From assembly GCF_013166655.1 (NCBI RefSeq), contig NZ_JABKCA010000009.1:1-64000 (forward strand): a DNA stretch of 64,000 nt, read 5' to 3'. The stretch comes from Lentimicrobium sp. L6. GTDB lineage: Bacteria > Bacteroidota > Bacteroidia > Bacteroidales > UBA12170. The position numbers and the translations under genes were made by a program. This document shows positions 1 through 10,013 of this stretch, piece after piece; positions within the stretch are counted from its first letter, which is position 1; every line of letters begins with the position of its first letter. The notes beneath the pieces are model-generated. The model ran no database searches. It was not told where the DNA came from and saw only the letters and a list, made by a program, of their open reading frames with translations.

Positions 1-3000
1 CCATTGAGAGTGCTCAAGTCGGTGAAATCTACTGGTGTGCCAAGGGCCACTTCTGTATTACTGAAGTTTGATATAGGATGAGGGTTGATAAAGATAGTTT
101 TGCTAAATGTTTCTTCGCAACCATTCTTAATAGCAGATAATTCTATCAATTGGTTTCCTGAACTTGTAAAACTATGGCTCACTACTTGTCCAACTCCTGT
201 TTGTCCATCCTCAAAACTCCATGACCATGAATCAGGATTTAATATAGGATTTATTACATTTGCACTTAATAAAGCTTCAGAGTTATCGCATAAATTGTTA
301 GAGATAAAGTCTAATTGGAAATCTGGAGTGATATAATAAGTTTGTTCACTTGTATCTTGGCAATTTCTGGAATCAGTGATGATTAATTGAATGGTTTTAT
401 CTCCATCTGTAGTATAATCATTACTTGGGTTCTGAGATGTTGAAACATGACCATCGCCAAAGTTCCATGACCAATTTGTTAAAGGTTGATCTACTCCAGT
501 GCTTAGGTCTAAGAACTGAGTAGTTTCTCCAAAACAAAGTGAGTTTACATTAAAATCGGCAACTGGGCTTTGGGCAATATTGACTGTTTCGGTTAGAATA
601 TTTTTACATCCTTTTAAATCTTCTACTTCTAAAGTAATGGTAAAGTCACCAGAACTGCCATACTCATGCTTTGGATTCTGAAGGGTAGATGTGTTTTCAA
701 CTCCAGAACTGGCTTCTCCAAAATTCCAATTCCATTGGTGAATGGTGGCATCGCCATTGGTGCTAATATCAAAGAATTCTGTGAGGTTCTCTATACATGC
801 ACTATTATTATTAAAATTGGCAATAGGGTTCTCCCAAACATCAACATCTTGTGATATGGTATTTGAACAACCATAATTGTCTACAATTGTATATTCCACG
901 GTGAACTGACCGCCATTAGAATATAAATGTTGTGGGGATGCTGAAACAGCTACATTTCCATCTCCAAAATCCCAAGACCAAGCAGCAATTGGTGCATCTC
1001 CGAGGGTTTCGGTACTTGTGAATAAGACATTATCGCCTTCACAAGGAGTAGTGAAGTTATAGCTTGCAATAGGGTTGTTATAAACGGTAACTTCTTTTAC
1101 TATTGTATCATCACCATAGGCTTTGGCAACCAATTGAACTTCGTAAATTCCAGGCCCAGAGAAAGTGTGACTTGGGTTTTTAGTGGTGCTAGCATTATTG
1201 ACACCGCTGGCTGGGTCCCCAAAATCCCACCACCAATTGGTGATGCTTCCATTTAATGTTGAACTTTCATCAGTAAATTGTACAAGATCACCATCGCAGC
1301 TGGCTCCCCAAGAATAATCAACTACAGGTGGAGCATAGACGTCAAGAGTTTGGTTGAAATTACTCAAACAGCCATTGGCATCTTCTAAGGATAGATTTAC
1401 TGTATAGCTTCCTAATTGGTAGAAGTTATGACTAGGGTTTTGAAGGTTTGAAGTATTGTCAGGGCCACTTGTAGGGTCATTGAAATCCCAAGTCCATGTG
1501 CTTAAAGAGCCTCCTCCATTGGTATAGCTAAGGTCTGAGAAATCAACAGGATCATTTTGTGCGACTTCAGAATTACTAAACTCAGCAGTAGGAGCAGGGT
1601 TTACATTAAATGATTTTGTGATGGTTTCTTCACATCCATTTTTACTTGCATTCAGAATAACATCATGTGATCCAGCACCATTGAAGAGATATGAAGTACT
1701 TTGGCCGGTGGCAGTTTGCCCATTATCAAAACTCCATGACCAATCGTTTGGAGTAACTACGGATCCGATAACTTCGCCATTTAATGTGGAAGCAATATTG
1801 TCACAGAGCCCCAAATCAGTAATGTCAAGACTAAAGTCGGGTGTGATACTGATGGTATTGGTGATGCTTGTACTACATAGCCACTCATCAATAACTGTTA
1901 GTTCAATATTTTGATCTCCAGAATTGGTGAATATATGATTGGCAGATTCAGTTGTATAGACTCCTCCATCACCCATATCCCATGAATAACCAGAGAAATT
2001 TCCAATAGAAGTACTGGTATTATTAAAACTGATGTCTACTCCTTCGCAATAGGGAGCCTGTGGACTAAAACTAGCAATAGGGAGTGGATTGATATTGATA
2101 TTTTGAGTACTTGAATTTACACAGTTGTTTTCATCTGTTACAGAAAGATTGATTGAATAATTTCCTATTGAAGAATAGGTGATACTAGGATTGGTTTCTG
2201 TTGAGGTGTTTCCATCACCGAAATCCCATGACCATGAAGTGATAGCTACTCCATCACCAGTGCTTTGGTCGCTTAGGTTAATAGGAGAGTTTAGGCAAAG
2301 CCCTTCCGATAAGAAACTAGAAGTTGGTAGTTCGTAAACTTCAACTTCAACTGTTTTACCAGCTTCACAAGTACCAAACGTACCAATTAAGTCTACTGTA
2401 AATGTTCCTGAATTAGAGAAGTTGTAATTGGTGATTTTACCATGTGTTTCGCTACCATCAGGGAACACCCATTTATAATCGTCGATAGGAAGAAAATCAG
2501 GAATGGGATCACCTTCAAAACTAGCCATTTCTCCTGCGCATAAAGGGCTGGTGGTGATTCCAACTTCAAATGTGGGACTAACAATGATATTATCTTGATT
2601 TAATTCATGTGAACAGCCATTGATATCGGTAACTGTTAAAGTGATTTCATAAATTCCAGCGACTGGATAAATATAAGTAAGATCTTCATCAGTAGAAAAA
2701 TCACCATTATTAAAATCCCATAGGTAGGAATCTATTGTGCTTCCTGTAGATGGCAATGAATTATTGGTGAGTTCTACCACATTGGATTGACAAGGGTTAA
2801 GATATTCAAAAGCAGATTCGGGTCTTGGCCATACCTCAATATCAGTATTAATAATATTGGAACATCCATTATTAGTTTCCACTTCAAGAATCACATTAAA
2901 TGTACCCTCAGAAGGGAAGTTGTATAAAACCTCATTTGTATTAAAAGATTGACTATCAAATTGCCATGAATAGGAATCAATGCTACTAATGGGACTAGTA

Positions 3001-4330
3001 GAGGTGCTAGTTAGTTTGGTTTCAACGCCAAAACAATTTTCATCCATTGTGAAATTGGCTGTTGGATTATCAAAAACTTCAATGGCTTGTATGATGTTGT
3101 CAGAGCAACCATTGGTGGTTGTTGTTGTTAAACTGATATCATAGTTTCCATAATTTGAATAGGATGGGCTTGGCGATTCTTCAGTTGAAGATGTTCCATC
3201 ACCAAAATCCCAACTCCATTCATCAATGGCATCCACAAGAGAAGAGGAATTATTAATAATTGAAATGGCTTCTTCCTGACAAACATTGGATACTGTAAAA
3301 TCAGCGATGGGGCTTGTGTGAACTGTGATAACTATACTTTGGGCAGGAGAGTTTCCGCAATTAATACTTTCGCTTCTGGCAAAATACTCTGATGTTTCAG
3401 TTGGAGCTGTTATCGTCAGTGTTTTGGAATTACCAATAGCGGTGCCATTAAGGTCTCCTTTATACCATATGTATTGGTCATCAATACCTTCTACTGTGAG
3501 TGTTATTTCATCTGGAATTTCATTGCTACAATATTCCGTTTGATCTGCACTGATATCAGTTGGAGGGTTTGCTGCTGGGAACACCTCTATGGTTTCTGTA
3601 TGAGTATCTTCACAAGAGGCATTAGTTGAAGCTGTAAGTGAAACCGTAAATGTTCCTGTTTGTGTATAGATATGACTTGGGTTTTTAACGAAGGATGTTC
3701 CTCCATCGCCAAAATTCCAATCCCATGTTTTTGCAACTGAAGAAGAAGAATTAGTGAATGTTTGACTTACCCCTTGGCAAGTATTGGCAGCAGAAAACTG
3801 GGCCACTGGGCTAGGGTTAATGGTAACTGTTGTCATTAAAGTTGCAGAGTTGCCACAATCAGTGCCGCTTTCACTTCTAACGTAATATTTTGTTGTAGCA
3901 TTAGGTGGGTTGATGGAAATGGTTTTATTATTGCCAATTGGTGAGCCTGATGTATTATTTGCATACCAAAAATAATGATCGGCATCATCAAGTCCTGTGC
4001 AGGAAAGGCTAATTTGACTTGGTGTTTCAGCAGAGCAAAATTCCATTGATGGTGTGATGCTTAATGGTGGTTTGGGAGAGGCGCCGATATTAATATCTTG
4101 CTGATGTGTTGTGCTACAAGTTCCGTTAGATACTTGCAAAGAAATGGTGTAAGTACCGCTTTGGGTATAAGTATAGCTTGGGTTTTGAAGGGTTGAAGAG
4201 TTTCCGTTACCAAAATTCCAATTCCAAGAAGTTATTGGAACACCATTGTTGTTGGATTCATCGGTGAAAGAGATGTTTACACCGTCACAAACATCTAAAG
4301 TTTCAAAATAGGATTCTGGACTTGGATCTA
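1..4330 (-). repeat. Tandem PKD-domain coding repeats
   Basis: At least 15 PKD-like units of roughly 80-95 codons are strung together, each with a W-x-W/F-x-F core and a C-x-x-x or N-x-P spacer. The DNA copies are diverged, indicating old duplications. Confidence 0.8.
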
Positions 4331-6302
4331 CATGTACCGTGATGCTTTTTTCGTTGGAATTGCCACAGCTGGTTTCGCTTCGTACTAGATAGGTGGTTGT
4401 TTCGGTAGGTGCGGGAATCGTTAATATTTTACTATTTCCGATACTTGTGCCTGTATAATCATTGGCATACCAGAAATAGGTATCATCCGGGCCTGTACAC
4501 TCCAAAGTTAAATCGGTGGGAGCTTCTGCACTACAATAGGTGATTTGACTTGCACTGATGCTTATAGGATCTTGAGGGCCAGATATGATTTCTATGGTTT
4601 GGTAATCTATATTATCGCAGCCATTGGCATCGGTATAGGTGTAATTAACATTATAGACACCCAAAGCAATACTTGAGTTAAACCAACCCAAACCGTTTAT
4701 ATTTGTTCCAGCATAAGTTCCACCGGAGGGGCTACCTTGATCAATATAGGCAATCCCAGTATTTTGACACACAGGAGGAACAGCATCAAATACTACATTG
4801 GGCAAATCATTAATGGTGATACTTGAGCTGGCTGAATTTGAACAACCCTGAGGGTCTTCATAAAAATAATCTATAGTATGACTCCCGACCCCATATGTGG
4901 CTGGGTTAAATGTTGTTTCAGGATTTCCATTATATGAGTATATTCCATTAGGAGGTGCCCCTCCTGATAAGTTTATGGTTGAAGCATCCACACATAGGGC
5001 AGGAATTCCAGGAGAATAAGTAACCACGGGAGTGGCATATCTATTGACAGTAATGGTTTTGTCGGCAGCACAATCACTGGCATCTATTATTTCATAATGT
5101 ATATTTGTTATCCCACCTGCAGGGATTAAGCTGGGGTCTAAGGTATAATTCCCTCCGATTTCGCTTACTCCTAGTCCTGTAAATACTCCTCCTGCAGGAC
5201 TAGCTTTGTCATTTAAAGAAATTAGACCTGTTTCCACTTCACAAAAATTATCTATATCAAGAGAAATGCTGGTTTCGTCTTTAACAATTAAAGTGGCAGT
5301 TCTGGTGGTAGGGCATTCGAAGAAATTTTCTACAGTAACACTAATTTCTCCACTAGCAGAATATTCACCAGATGTAGTAGTTGTAGAGCCATCATTCCAA
5401 TCGGTGGTCCAAAAGGCAGGAATTCCTTGAGCTTTAAACTGAATGCTTTCTCCATAACAAATTTCATAGGTACTTTGTTGGTTACCATCCAGATCTGTTA
5501 TGTCAAAGTCGGTTCCTTCAATAAAGATTACATTGGTATTATAGGTAGCGGTTACATCATCTAGGGTTACTTCTAAGAAATACAGACCTCCCATGTTAGC
5601 TAACATATTAGGGATGGTTGGGTTTTGTTCATTAGAGCTATATCCATTTGGTCCCGTCCAATGATAGGAGGCCCCTTCAACTGTTTCGGCCGTTAATTCT
5701 AAAGTTTCTCCAGTACATAAAGGGCCATTATTCTCTGCTTGGGTATTGATGATGGTTTCGTCTGTTTCGCCTTCTCCTCCGATTTTTTCAAAAGAAATGT
5801 TACAAGGATCATTTGAGTAATTTGTTATCACTAAAATATAATACTCACCCACAATACCATTTGGAATTACACAAGTTTCTATTGGGCCTGGGGAAAAGCT
5901 ACAGTCAACAAATTTATCACTGGTTAACTCTGCTGTACATGGAGTATGAGGATCGTTAAAAGGACCCCATAAATTAAAATCAATATCGTTACCCTCATTT
6001 GAATTTGTCCCATCATTAGTCATTTGGATGATAATATCACCAGCCACGCTAATTCTCATATAATACCAGGCGGGATTTCTAACCCACCCTAGACAATCAT
6101 AATTAGGGCCATCTTCACCATCTGGAGTATTAACTCCTGCAGGAAATGTAGCAGTTGTTGAAGTAGAAAATGGTTGGGATAAATAGCAAGAATCCCCTTG
6201 TGCATTTGTTGTCTTTAACAAAAAAAATAAAATAAAAAGAATACTAAAAGCAATAAGTATTTGCTTGGATAGCTTAAACGAAAAAATGGTTGCCCCCCGC
6301 AT
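1..6302 (-). CDS. Giant secreted PKD-repeat protein, 3' end cut by the window edge
   Basis: The minus strand is open from ATG at 6302 to the window edge, about 2100 codons, without a stop in my reading. Residues 1-35 form a signal peptide (basic start, long hydrophobic run, ending TTNAQG). Residues about 36-175 look like the Cys-containing beta-sandwich often found at the N-terminus of such Bacteroidota proteins. Ig/HYR-like segments follow (for example ELTAETVEGASYHWTGPNGY). From about 4330 down to the edge at least 15 PKD-type units are visible by their W-x-W-x-F-G-D-G core (WNWNFGNGN, WDWNFGDGG, WSWDFGDGT, WWWDFGDPA and others). The C-terminus, where a gliding or T9SS sorting domain (type A or B) would be expected, lies outside the window. 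PKD modules are known as extracellular spacers or glycan/protein-binding domains. A cell-surface adhesin or secreted polymer-binding protein is likely, but the ligand is unknown. Confidence 0.9.
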   Translation of the reverse strand, partial: MRGATIFSFKLSKQILIAFSILFILFFLLKTTNAQGDSCYLSQPFSTSTTATFPAGVNTPDGEDGPNYDCLGWVRNPAWYYMRISVAGDIIIQMTNDGTNSNEGNDIDFNLWGPFNDPHTPCTAELTSDKFVDCSFSPGPIETCVIPNGIVGEYYILVITNYSNDPCNISFEKIGGEGETDETIINTQAENNGPLCTGETLELTAETVEGASYHWTGPNGYSSNEQNPTIPNMLANMGGLYFLEVTLDDVTATYNTNVIFIEGTDFDITDLDGNQQSTYEICYGESIQFKAQGIPAFWTTDWNDGSTTTTSGEYSASGEISVTVENFFECPTTRTATLIVKDETSISLDIDNFCEVETGLISLNDKASPAGGVFTGLGVSEIGGNYTLDPSLIPAGGITNIHYEIIDASDCAADKTITVNRYATPVVTYSPGIPALCVDASTINLSGGAPPNGIYSYNGNPETTFNPATYGVGSHTIDYFYEDPQGCSNSASSSITINDLPNVVFDAVPPVCQNTGIAYIDQGSPSGGTYAGTNINGLGWFNSSIALGVYNVNYTYTDANGCDNIDYQTIEIISGPQDPISISASQITYCSAEAPTDLTLECTGPDDTYFWYANDYTGTSIGNSKILTIPAPTETTTYLVRSETSCGNSNEKSITVHVDPSPESYFETLDVCDGVNISFTDESNNNGVPITSWNWNFGNGNSSTLQNPSYTYTQSGTYTISLQVSNGTCSTTHQQDINIGASPKPPLSITPSMEFCSAETPSQISLSCTGLDDADHYFWYANNTSGSPIGNNKTISINPPNATTKYYVRSESGTDCGNSATLMTTVTINPSPVAQFSAANTCQGVSQTFTNSSSSVAKTWDWNFGDGGTSFVKNPSHIYTQTGTFTVSLTASTNASCEDTHTETIEVFPAANPPTDISADQTEYCSNEIPDEITLTVEGIDDQYIWYKGDLNGTAIGNSKTLTITAPTETSEYFARSESINCGNSPAQSIVITVHTSPIADFTVSNVCQEEAISIINNSSSLVDAIDEWSWDFGDGTSSTEESPSPSYSNYGNYDISLTTTTTNGCSDNIIQAIEVFDNPTANFTMDENCFGVETKLTSTSTSPISSIDSYSWQFDSQSFNTNEVLYNFPSEGTFNVILEVETNNGCSNIINTDIEVWPRPESAFEYLNPCQSNVVELTNNSLPSTGSTIDSYLWDFNNGDFSTDEDLTYIYPVAGIYEITLTVTDINGCSHELNQDNIIVSPTFEVGITTSPLCAGEMASFEGDPIPDFLPIDDYKWVFPDGSETHGKITNYNFSNSGTFTVDLIGTFGTCEAGKTVEVEVYELPTSSFLSEGLCLNSPINLSDQSTGDGVAITSWSWDFGDGNTSTETNPSITYSSIGNYSINLSVTDENNCVNSSTQNININPLPIASFSPQAPYCEGVDISFNNTSTSIGNFSGYSWDMGDGGVYTTESANHIFTNSGDQNIELTVIDEWLCSTSITNTISITPDFSLDITDLGLCDNIASTLNGEVIGSVVTPNDWSWSFDNGQTATGQSTSYLFNGAGSHDVILNASKNGCEETITKSFNVNPAPTAEFSNSEVAQNDPVDFSDLSYTNGGGSLSTWTWDFNDPTSGPDNTSNLQNPSHNFYQLGSYTVNLSLEDANGCLSNFNQTLDVYAPPVVDYSWGASCDGDLVQFTDESSTLNGSITNWWWDFGDPASGVNNASTTKNPSHTFSGPGIYEVQLVAKAYGDDTIVKEVTVYNNPIASYNFTTPCEGDNVLFTSTETLGDAPIAAWSWDFGDGNVAVSASPQHLYSNGGQFTVEYTIVDNYGCSNTISQDVDVWENPIANFNNNSACIENLTEFFDISTNGDATIHQWNWNFGEASSGVENTSTLQNPKHEYGSSGDFTITLEVEDLKGCKNILTETVNIAQSPVADFNVNSLCFGETTQFLDLSTGVDQPLTNWSWNFGDGHVSTSQNPSNDYTTDGDKTIQLIITDSRNCQDTSEQTYYITPDFQLDFISNNLCDNSEALLSANVINPILNPDSWSWSFEDGQTGVGQVVSHSFTSSGNQLIELSAIKNGCEETFSKTIFINPHPISNFSNTEVALGTPVDFTDLSTLN

Positions 6303-6531
6303 ATTGTGATTGTTGGTTTGTGTACTGGTTTTACAATTTTATCAACAGTAAATTGTGAACGCTAAAGTAAATAAAATACTGTTAATAAGGTAATAATCAT
6401 CAAGACCAAGAGAAAATGCAAATGGTTGTCTGATTTTAAAAAGTCGGAGCACTACATATAATGCAAATAGTAGCTAATACGTGGATTTACGGATTTTTAG
6501 GTATGGAAATTTTTATAAAGTTTTTTATGAA

Positions 6532-6565
6532 AAAAGCGGATTTCGATAATACGAAATCCGCTTTT
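6532..6565. terminator. Bidirectional hairpin terminator
   Basis: A perfect 14-bp inverted repeat (AAAAGCGGATTTCG / CGAAATCCGCTTTT, 6-nt loop) has an A run on its left, giving a U run on the minus strand. It lies 45 nt past the stop of the beta-helix gene and ends that transcript. The rest of the 307-nt gap 6303-6609 is the AT-rich upstream region of the PKD gene; I see no clear promoter or ORF in it. Confidence 0.85.
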
Positions 6566-6609
6566 GAAGAATAGTATTTGGTCCTATTTTAAACCTTGTA
6601 AAAAAAAAA

Positions 6610-9600
6610 CTAGTTGATGACTATTTTTTTGGTTGTTATTTTATTTTGCAATTTAATTTTTGCCAAGTATATCCCTTTTGGAAGTTGTGAACTGTATTCT
6701 GAATTTCCATCCCAATTGATTTGGTTTTGGCCTTCTCTTATTTGCGATGAAATTGATTTTACTTGTTGTCCTGAACTGTTGTAAATATAGATTTCTAGAT
6801 TAGAATCCTCGGTTGAAGTAATATTGAAATTCATATTTTCTGAGAATGGGTTTGGTGAAATTGATATTTCGGAATTTGAAATACTCTCATTTAGTGCCGC
6901 ATTGGCTGATTTTGTTTCCTTATTTGAAACACATGGGTTTGCTGCGAACTCTGTATTCCCATATATTCCCATATTCACTCTTGAATTATTTCCATTTGAT
7001 GGTTCATTATCATATGGAGAAGAAGGGTTTCCAGCATCAATACAAGGGCTACACTCATTAGATAACAATGGTGTACCAAAAGAAGAAAATGAATTTGTTT
7101 GAAGATGAAAATCATTATTCGAAGCATTCACAAAGAAAGGATCTGTGTTTATATTTTCGGTTCCTGGGAATGTAACAAGTGGATCATTATTTAATAATTG
7201 AACATCTGAATATTTTACTGTATATTCCTCTTGTGAACCATGAAGTTGCTCCGTTGCTGTTGGATTCCAAAAAATCGAGTTTTTTATGATACATTCCTCA
7301 TCTTTGAAATCGTCATTCCAAATTGCATTGCCATTACCGTTTTTCCCAATATTATTATAGAATGTACAGTGGTCTAATTCAAATTTACAAGTGCTATTGA
7401 TTATTGCTCCACCAAAACCATCAGCAATGTTATTTGCAAAGATAGTATGGTTAATTTTAATATTGTTTAATGGAAGTTGACTTATATCATTATCTCCCCA
7501 CAAACGGAGTGCTCCACCTCCATCTTCACTATAATTATGTTCAAATTTACAATTTGAAATCAATACATTACTTCTGTAAATTCTTAATCCTGCTCCTATT
7601 CCATGGTAATTATTGTAGTTGATAATAGAGTTTTGGATTGTTAAATTGCTAGCACTGTGACAACCTATACCAGTAGTATAATTATTAGTAATTTTACAAT
7701 TATTGATGAACAAATTTGCTCCAAAAAAGCGTATGCTTCCTGCGTCCTGATTAAATCTGCAAGCATCGCTAATAGTTAAACCATCAATAAGAGGTGTTGA
7801 ATTATCATTATAAATACTTACAACACTATAGCAATTGTCTAAATGAGAATTTTGGTTATCAATATTCCCACTTAGGATTGTTTCATTGGCATATTGGTTT
7901 CTTTCATCAATACTGATTTCGTCACCATAAAAACCTCCATAAATAGCTATTGATTTATCTAGTCTAAATGTATTTCTTCTTGGATCCTCCATTAATTCGC
8001 CTATTGGAATTTGATTTGATTTGATCTGAGAGAATATTTCTGGTTCAAATAAGTCCAAGTGTTTCAAAAAATCTTCTTTGTTTTTTGAATACTGAGTACT
8101 TGGCTTGTATGTACCAGCAGCGATCCAAATTTGATCACCATCTTCTGCTTCATCTAGGGCTGACTGTAAATTGTCATAGGCTGAAAGCCAACCATCACCA
8201 TCTTGATATTCAGGGTCTATACCAACATCCCAATTGACATGAATTACATCACATTCTGATATAACTGTTTCATAAGCTCCCATATCAACAGCAGAACAAA
8301 TAATTCTATCATTACCATCTAGGTCAAATTCTGGTAGGTTTTCTACATAGTTATTTCCGGTGTTTAAAGATGGAGAATTCCCAGCAAGATGATAATCCAT
8401 TGTTAACTGTGGGTCATCATCTATATTCCCAATACCTTCATAATCACCTTTTATATTAGAGTAGGTAATGTCAATATTATCTGGGTTATTTGAACCAATT
8501 TGTGGGTTCGAATCTGAACCCCATAATATTGAATTTGTTATTTTTACAGGTACTGATGGGTTATCTGAATTTATAAACATGCTATTAACATTGGCACCAG
8601 TGTTATTAAAAAAAGTACAATTGTTAACTCTGTTTTTCTTTTCATATGCCCAATAGATTCTTACATATAATCCCCCTCCATCTTGTTCTGATTCGTTTCC
8701 AACAAATAGACAATTTTCTATTCGTGCTGAGCCATGAGATGAAACAGCACCTCCTGGTCCTGTTGCTTCATTACTGTAAAATTTGCAATTTGAAACAATA
8801 TATTGTGGGTAAATTTCACTTCCTGTAATTGTTGCATTTAAATCAATTGCACCACCCCATCCAATTTTTCCTGTACCAGGGTATTTGCATTTATTACCTG
8901 TAAATGTGCAATTATCTATTGTAATGGGGTTGTTTTCAGTAAGGGTAATACTGTATGCATGAATAGCCCCACCATTACCTCTAGAACTATTGTTAGTAAA
9001 GGTCGAATTTGAAATGTTTGCTTTGGATTCTTTATAAATACTAATAGCTCCACCAATGTATTCTGAATTATTATCTTCAAAAATACAATTGTTAATATTA
9101 GCATAACTAACACCATTGACTTGAATTGCGGCTCCCCAATATTCACATTTATTATTTGTGAAATAAACTTGATTTATGTAAACCGAGGACTCATTATCCA
9201 TAATTATAGCTCCCCCATTCGGAATAGTTTCATTATCGATTCTTTTGGCAAAACCATCTCTAATTGTTAATCCATCAATAATCACATTCTCAGCATTATC
9301 AACTGATACTACATGATATGAGTTTAAGTTTGTATTAATCTGTCCACTGAAGATAGTTAGTGTTGGGTCAGGGGTTCTTTGGTAGGCATAGTTTTCATTT
9401 CCAATAAATCCACCTAATAACTGTACCCCTGTTATCATATTAAAACTATCTAAAGGGTCATTACTATCAATAGTTAATCCATTGTTACTTCTTAAATCAG
9501 GATAATAAGTTCCTTGAACTACCCAAATTTCATCACCACTCACTGCAGCATCTAGCGCATCTTGTAAGTGTTTGTAAGCAGTGGGCCACGAGTTGCCATC

Positions 9601-9714
9601 ACCAATAGCTGTTAAATTACTATTAACATAAATAATACCAGCATGCCCCGAAAAGGAAGCAAATGCCATTAGAATCGAAATAAATAAGAATCTTTTGATA
9701 ATTGAATGTTTCAT
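6610..9714 (-). CDS. Secreted right-handed beta-helix protein with T9SS type A sorting domain
   Basis: A 1034-residue protein. Residues 1-26 are a signal peptide. The body is built twice: one unit opens with YVNSNLTAIGDGNSWPTAYKHLQDALDAA (split here: DGNSWPTAYKHLQDALDA) and a second near residue 490 opens with GDGWLSAYDNLQSALDEA. Each is followed by many short turns of the N-x-x-F-x-x-N / ISNCxF type typical of parallel beta-helix (Pbl/choice-of-anchor Q) proteins. Residues 951-1034 start SISPNPFSEN and end KGIYLAKIKLQNKITTKKI.., a classical Por secretion tail, so the protein should leave the cell by the type IX system and be anchored or released after tail cleavage. Beta-helix domains are often polysaccharide lyases or adhesins; no catalytic residues can be assigned here. 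A hairpin terminator follows. Confidence 0.9.
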   Translation of the reverse strand: MKHSIIKRFLFISILMAFASFSGHAGIIYVNSNLTAIGDGNSWPTAYKHLQDALDAAVSGDEIWVVQGTYYPDLRSNNGLTIDSNDPLDSFNMITGVQLLGGFIGNENYAYQRTPDPTLTIFSGQINTNLNSYHVVSVDNAENVIIDGLTIRDGFAKRIDNETIPNGGAIIMDNESSVYINQVYFTNNKCEYWGAAIQVNGVSYANINNCIFEDNNSEYIGGAISIYKESKANISNSTFTNNSSRGNGGAIHAYSITLTENNPITIDNCTFTGNKCKYPGTGKIGWGGAIDLNATITGSEIYPQYIVSNCKFYSNEATGPGGAVSSHGSARIENCLFVGNESEQDGGGLYVRIYWAYEKKNRVNNCTFFNNTGANVNSMFINSDNPSVPVKITNSILWGSDSNPQIGSNNPDNIDITYSNIKGDYEGIGNIDDDPQLTMDYHLAGNSPSLNTGNNYVENLPEFDLDGNDRIICSAVDMGAYETVISECDVIHVNWDVGIDPEYQDGDGWLSAYDNLQSALDEAEDGDQIWIAAGTYKPSTQYSKNKEDFLKHLDLFEPEIFSQIKSNQIPIGELMEDPRRNTFRLDKSIAIYGGFYGDEISIDERNQYANETILSGNIDNQNSHLDNCYSVVSIYNDNSTPLIDGLTISDACRFNQDAGSIRFFGANLFINNCKITNNYTTGIGCHSASNLTIQNSIINYNNYHGIGAGLRIYRSNVLISNCKFEHNYSEDGGGALRLWGDNDISQLPLNNIKINHTIFANNIADGFGGAIINSTCKFELDHCTFYNNIGKNGNGNAIWNDDFKDEECIIKNSIFWNPTATEQLHGSQEEYTVKYSDVQLLNNDPLVTFPGTENINTDPFFVNASNNDFHLQTNSFSSFGTPLLSNECSPCIDAGNPSSPYDNEPSNGNNSRVNMGIYGNTEFAANPCVSNKETKSANAALNESISNSEISISPNPFSENMNFNITSTEDSNLEIYIYNSSGQQVKSISSQIREGQNQINWDGNSEYSSQLPKGIYLAKIKLQNKITTKKIVIN

Positions 9715-9787
9715 GTTTTTATTTTAAGAAATTAATAAATATTAAATACATAGCAATATTAGAGAATTGATACGTATGTAATTGAAA

Positions 9788-9821
9788 CAAAAATAGGAGA
9801 TTAGTGTTTAATTATTAACAA
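9788..9821 (-). promoter_or_regulatory. Candidate Bacteroidota promoter of the beta-helix gene
   Basis: On the minus strand the box TATTTTTG (9795-9788) fits the Bacteroidota -7 consensus TAnnTTTG. A TTG at 9821-9819 could be the -33 element, but the 23-nt spacer is on the long side. This would give a leader of about 65 nt before the ATG at 9714. Confidence 0.4.
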
Positions 9822-9876
9822 GTGTTGATAACCGTTATATGAACTTTGTGTTTGACTTGATTTTATTGAGAAAACA

Positions 9877-9911
9877 AAAAACGGATTCTTTGGAGTAAGA
9901 ATCCGCTTTTT
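9877..9911 (-). terminator. Hairpin terminator after pepD
   Basis: The arms AAAAACGGATTCTT and AAGAATCCGCTTTTT pair with a 6-nt loop and one bulged base. The minus-strand RNA ends in a U run. It lies about 100 nt past the pepD stop. Its core resembles the terminator at 6532-6565. Confidence 0.8.
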
Positions 9912-10013
9912 GATGGGTTTGTTTTGTCGTATTTTGCTTGTTATGTTTTTTTGTTTGCCCCTTCCCCTAAAGGGAGCAAAAAAACCAGAGTCTGCTATAT
10001 TAGAATTTGAATT

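Noticed and set aside
1-4330. Regular spacing resembling a CRISPR-like or tandem DNA repeat array
   Set aside because: The units are diverged coding repeats of PKD domains of about 250-280 nt, with no short identical repeats and no cas genes.
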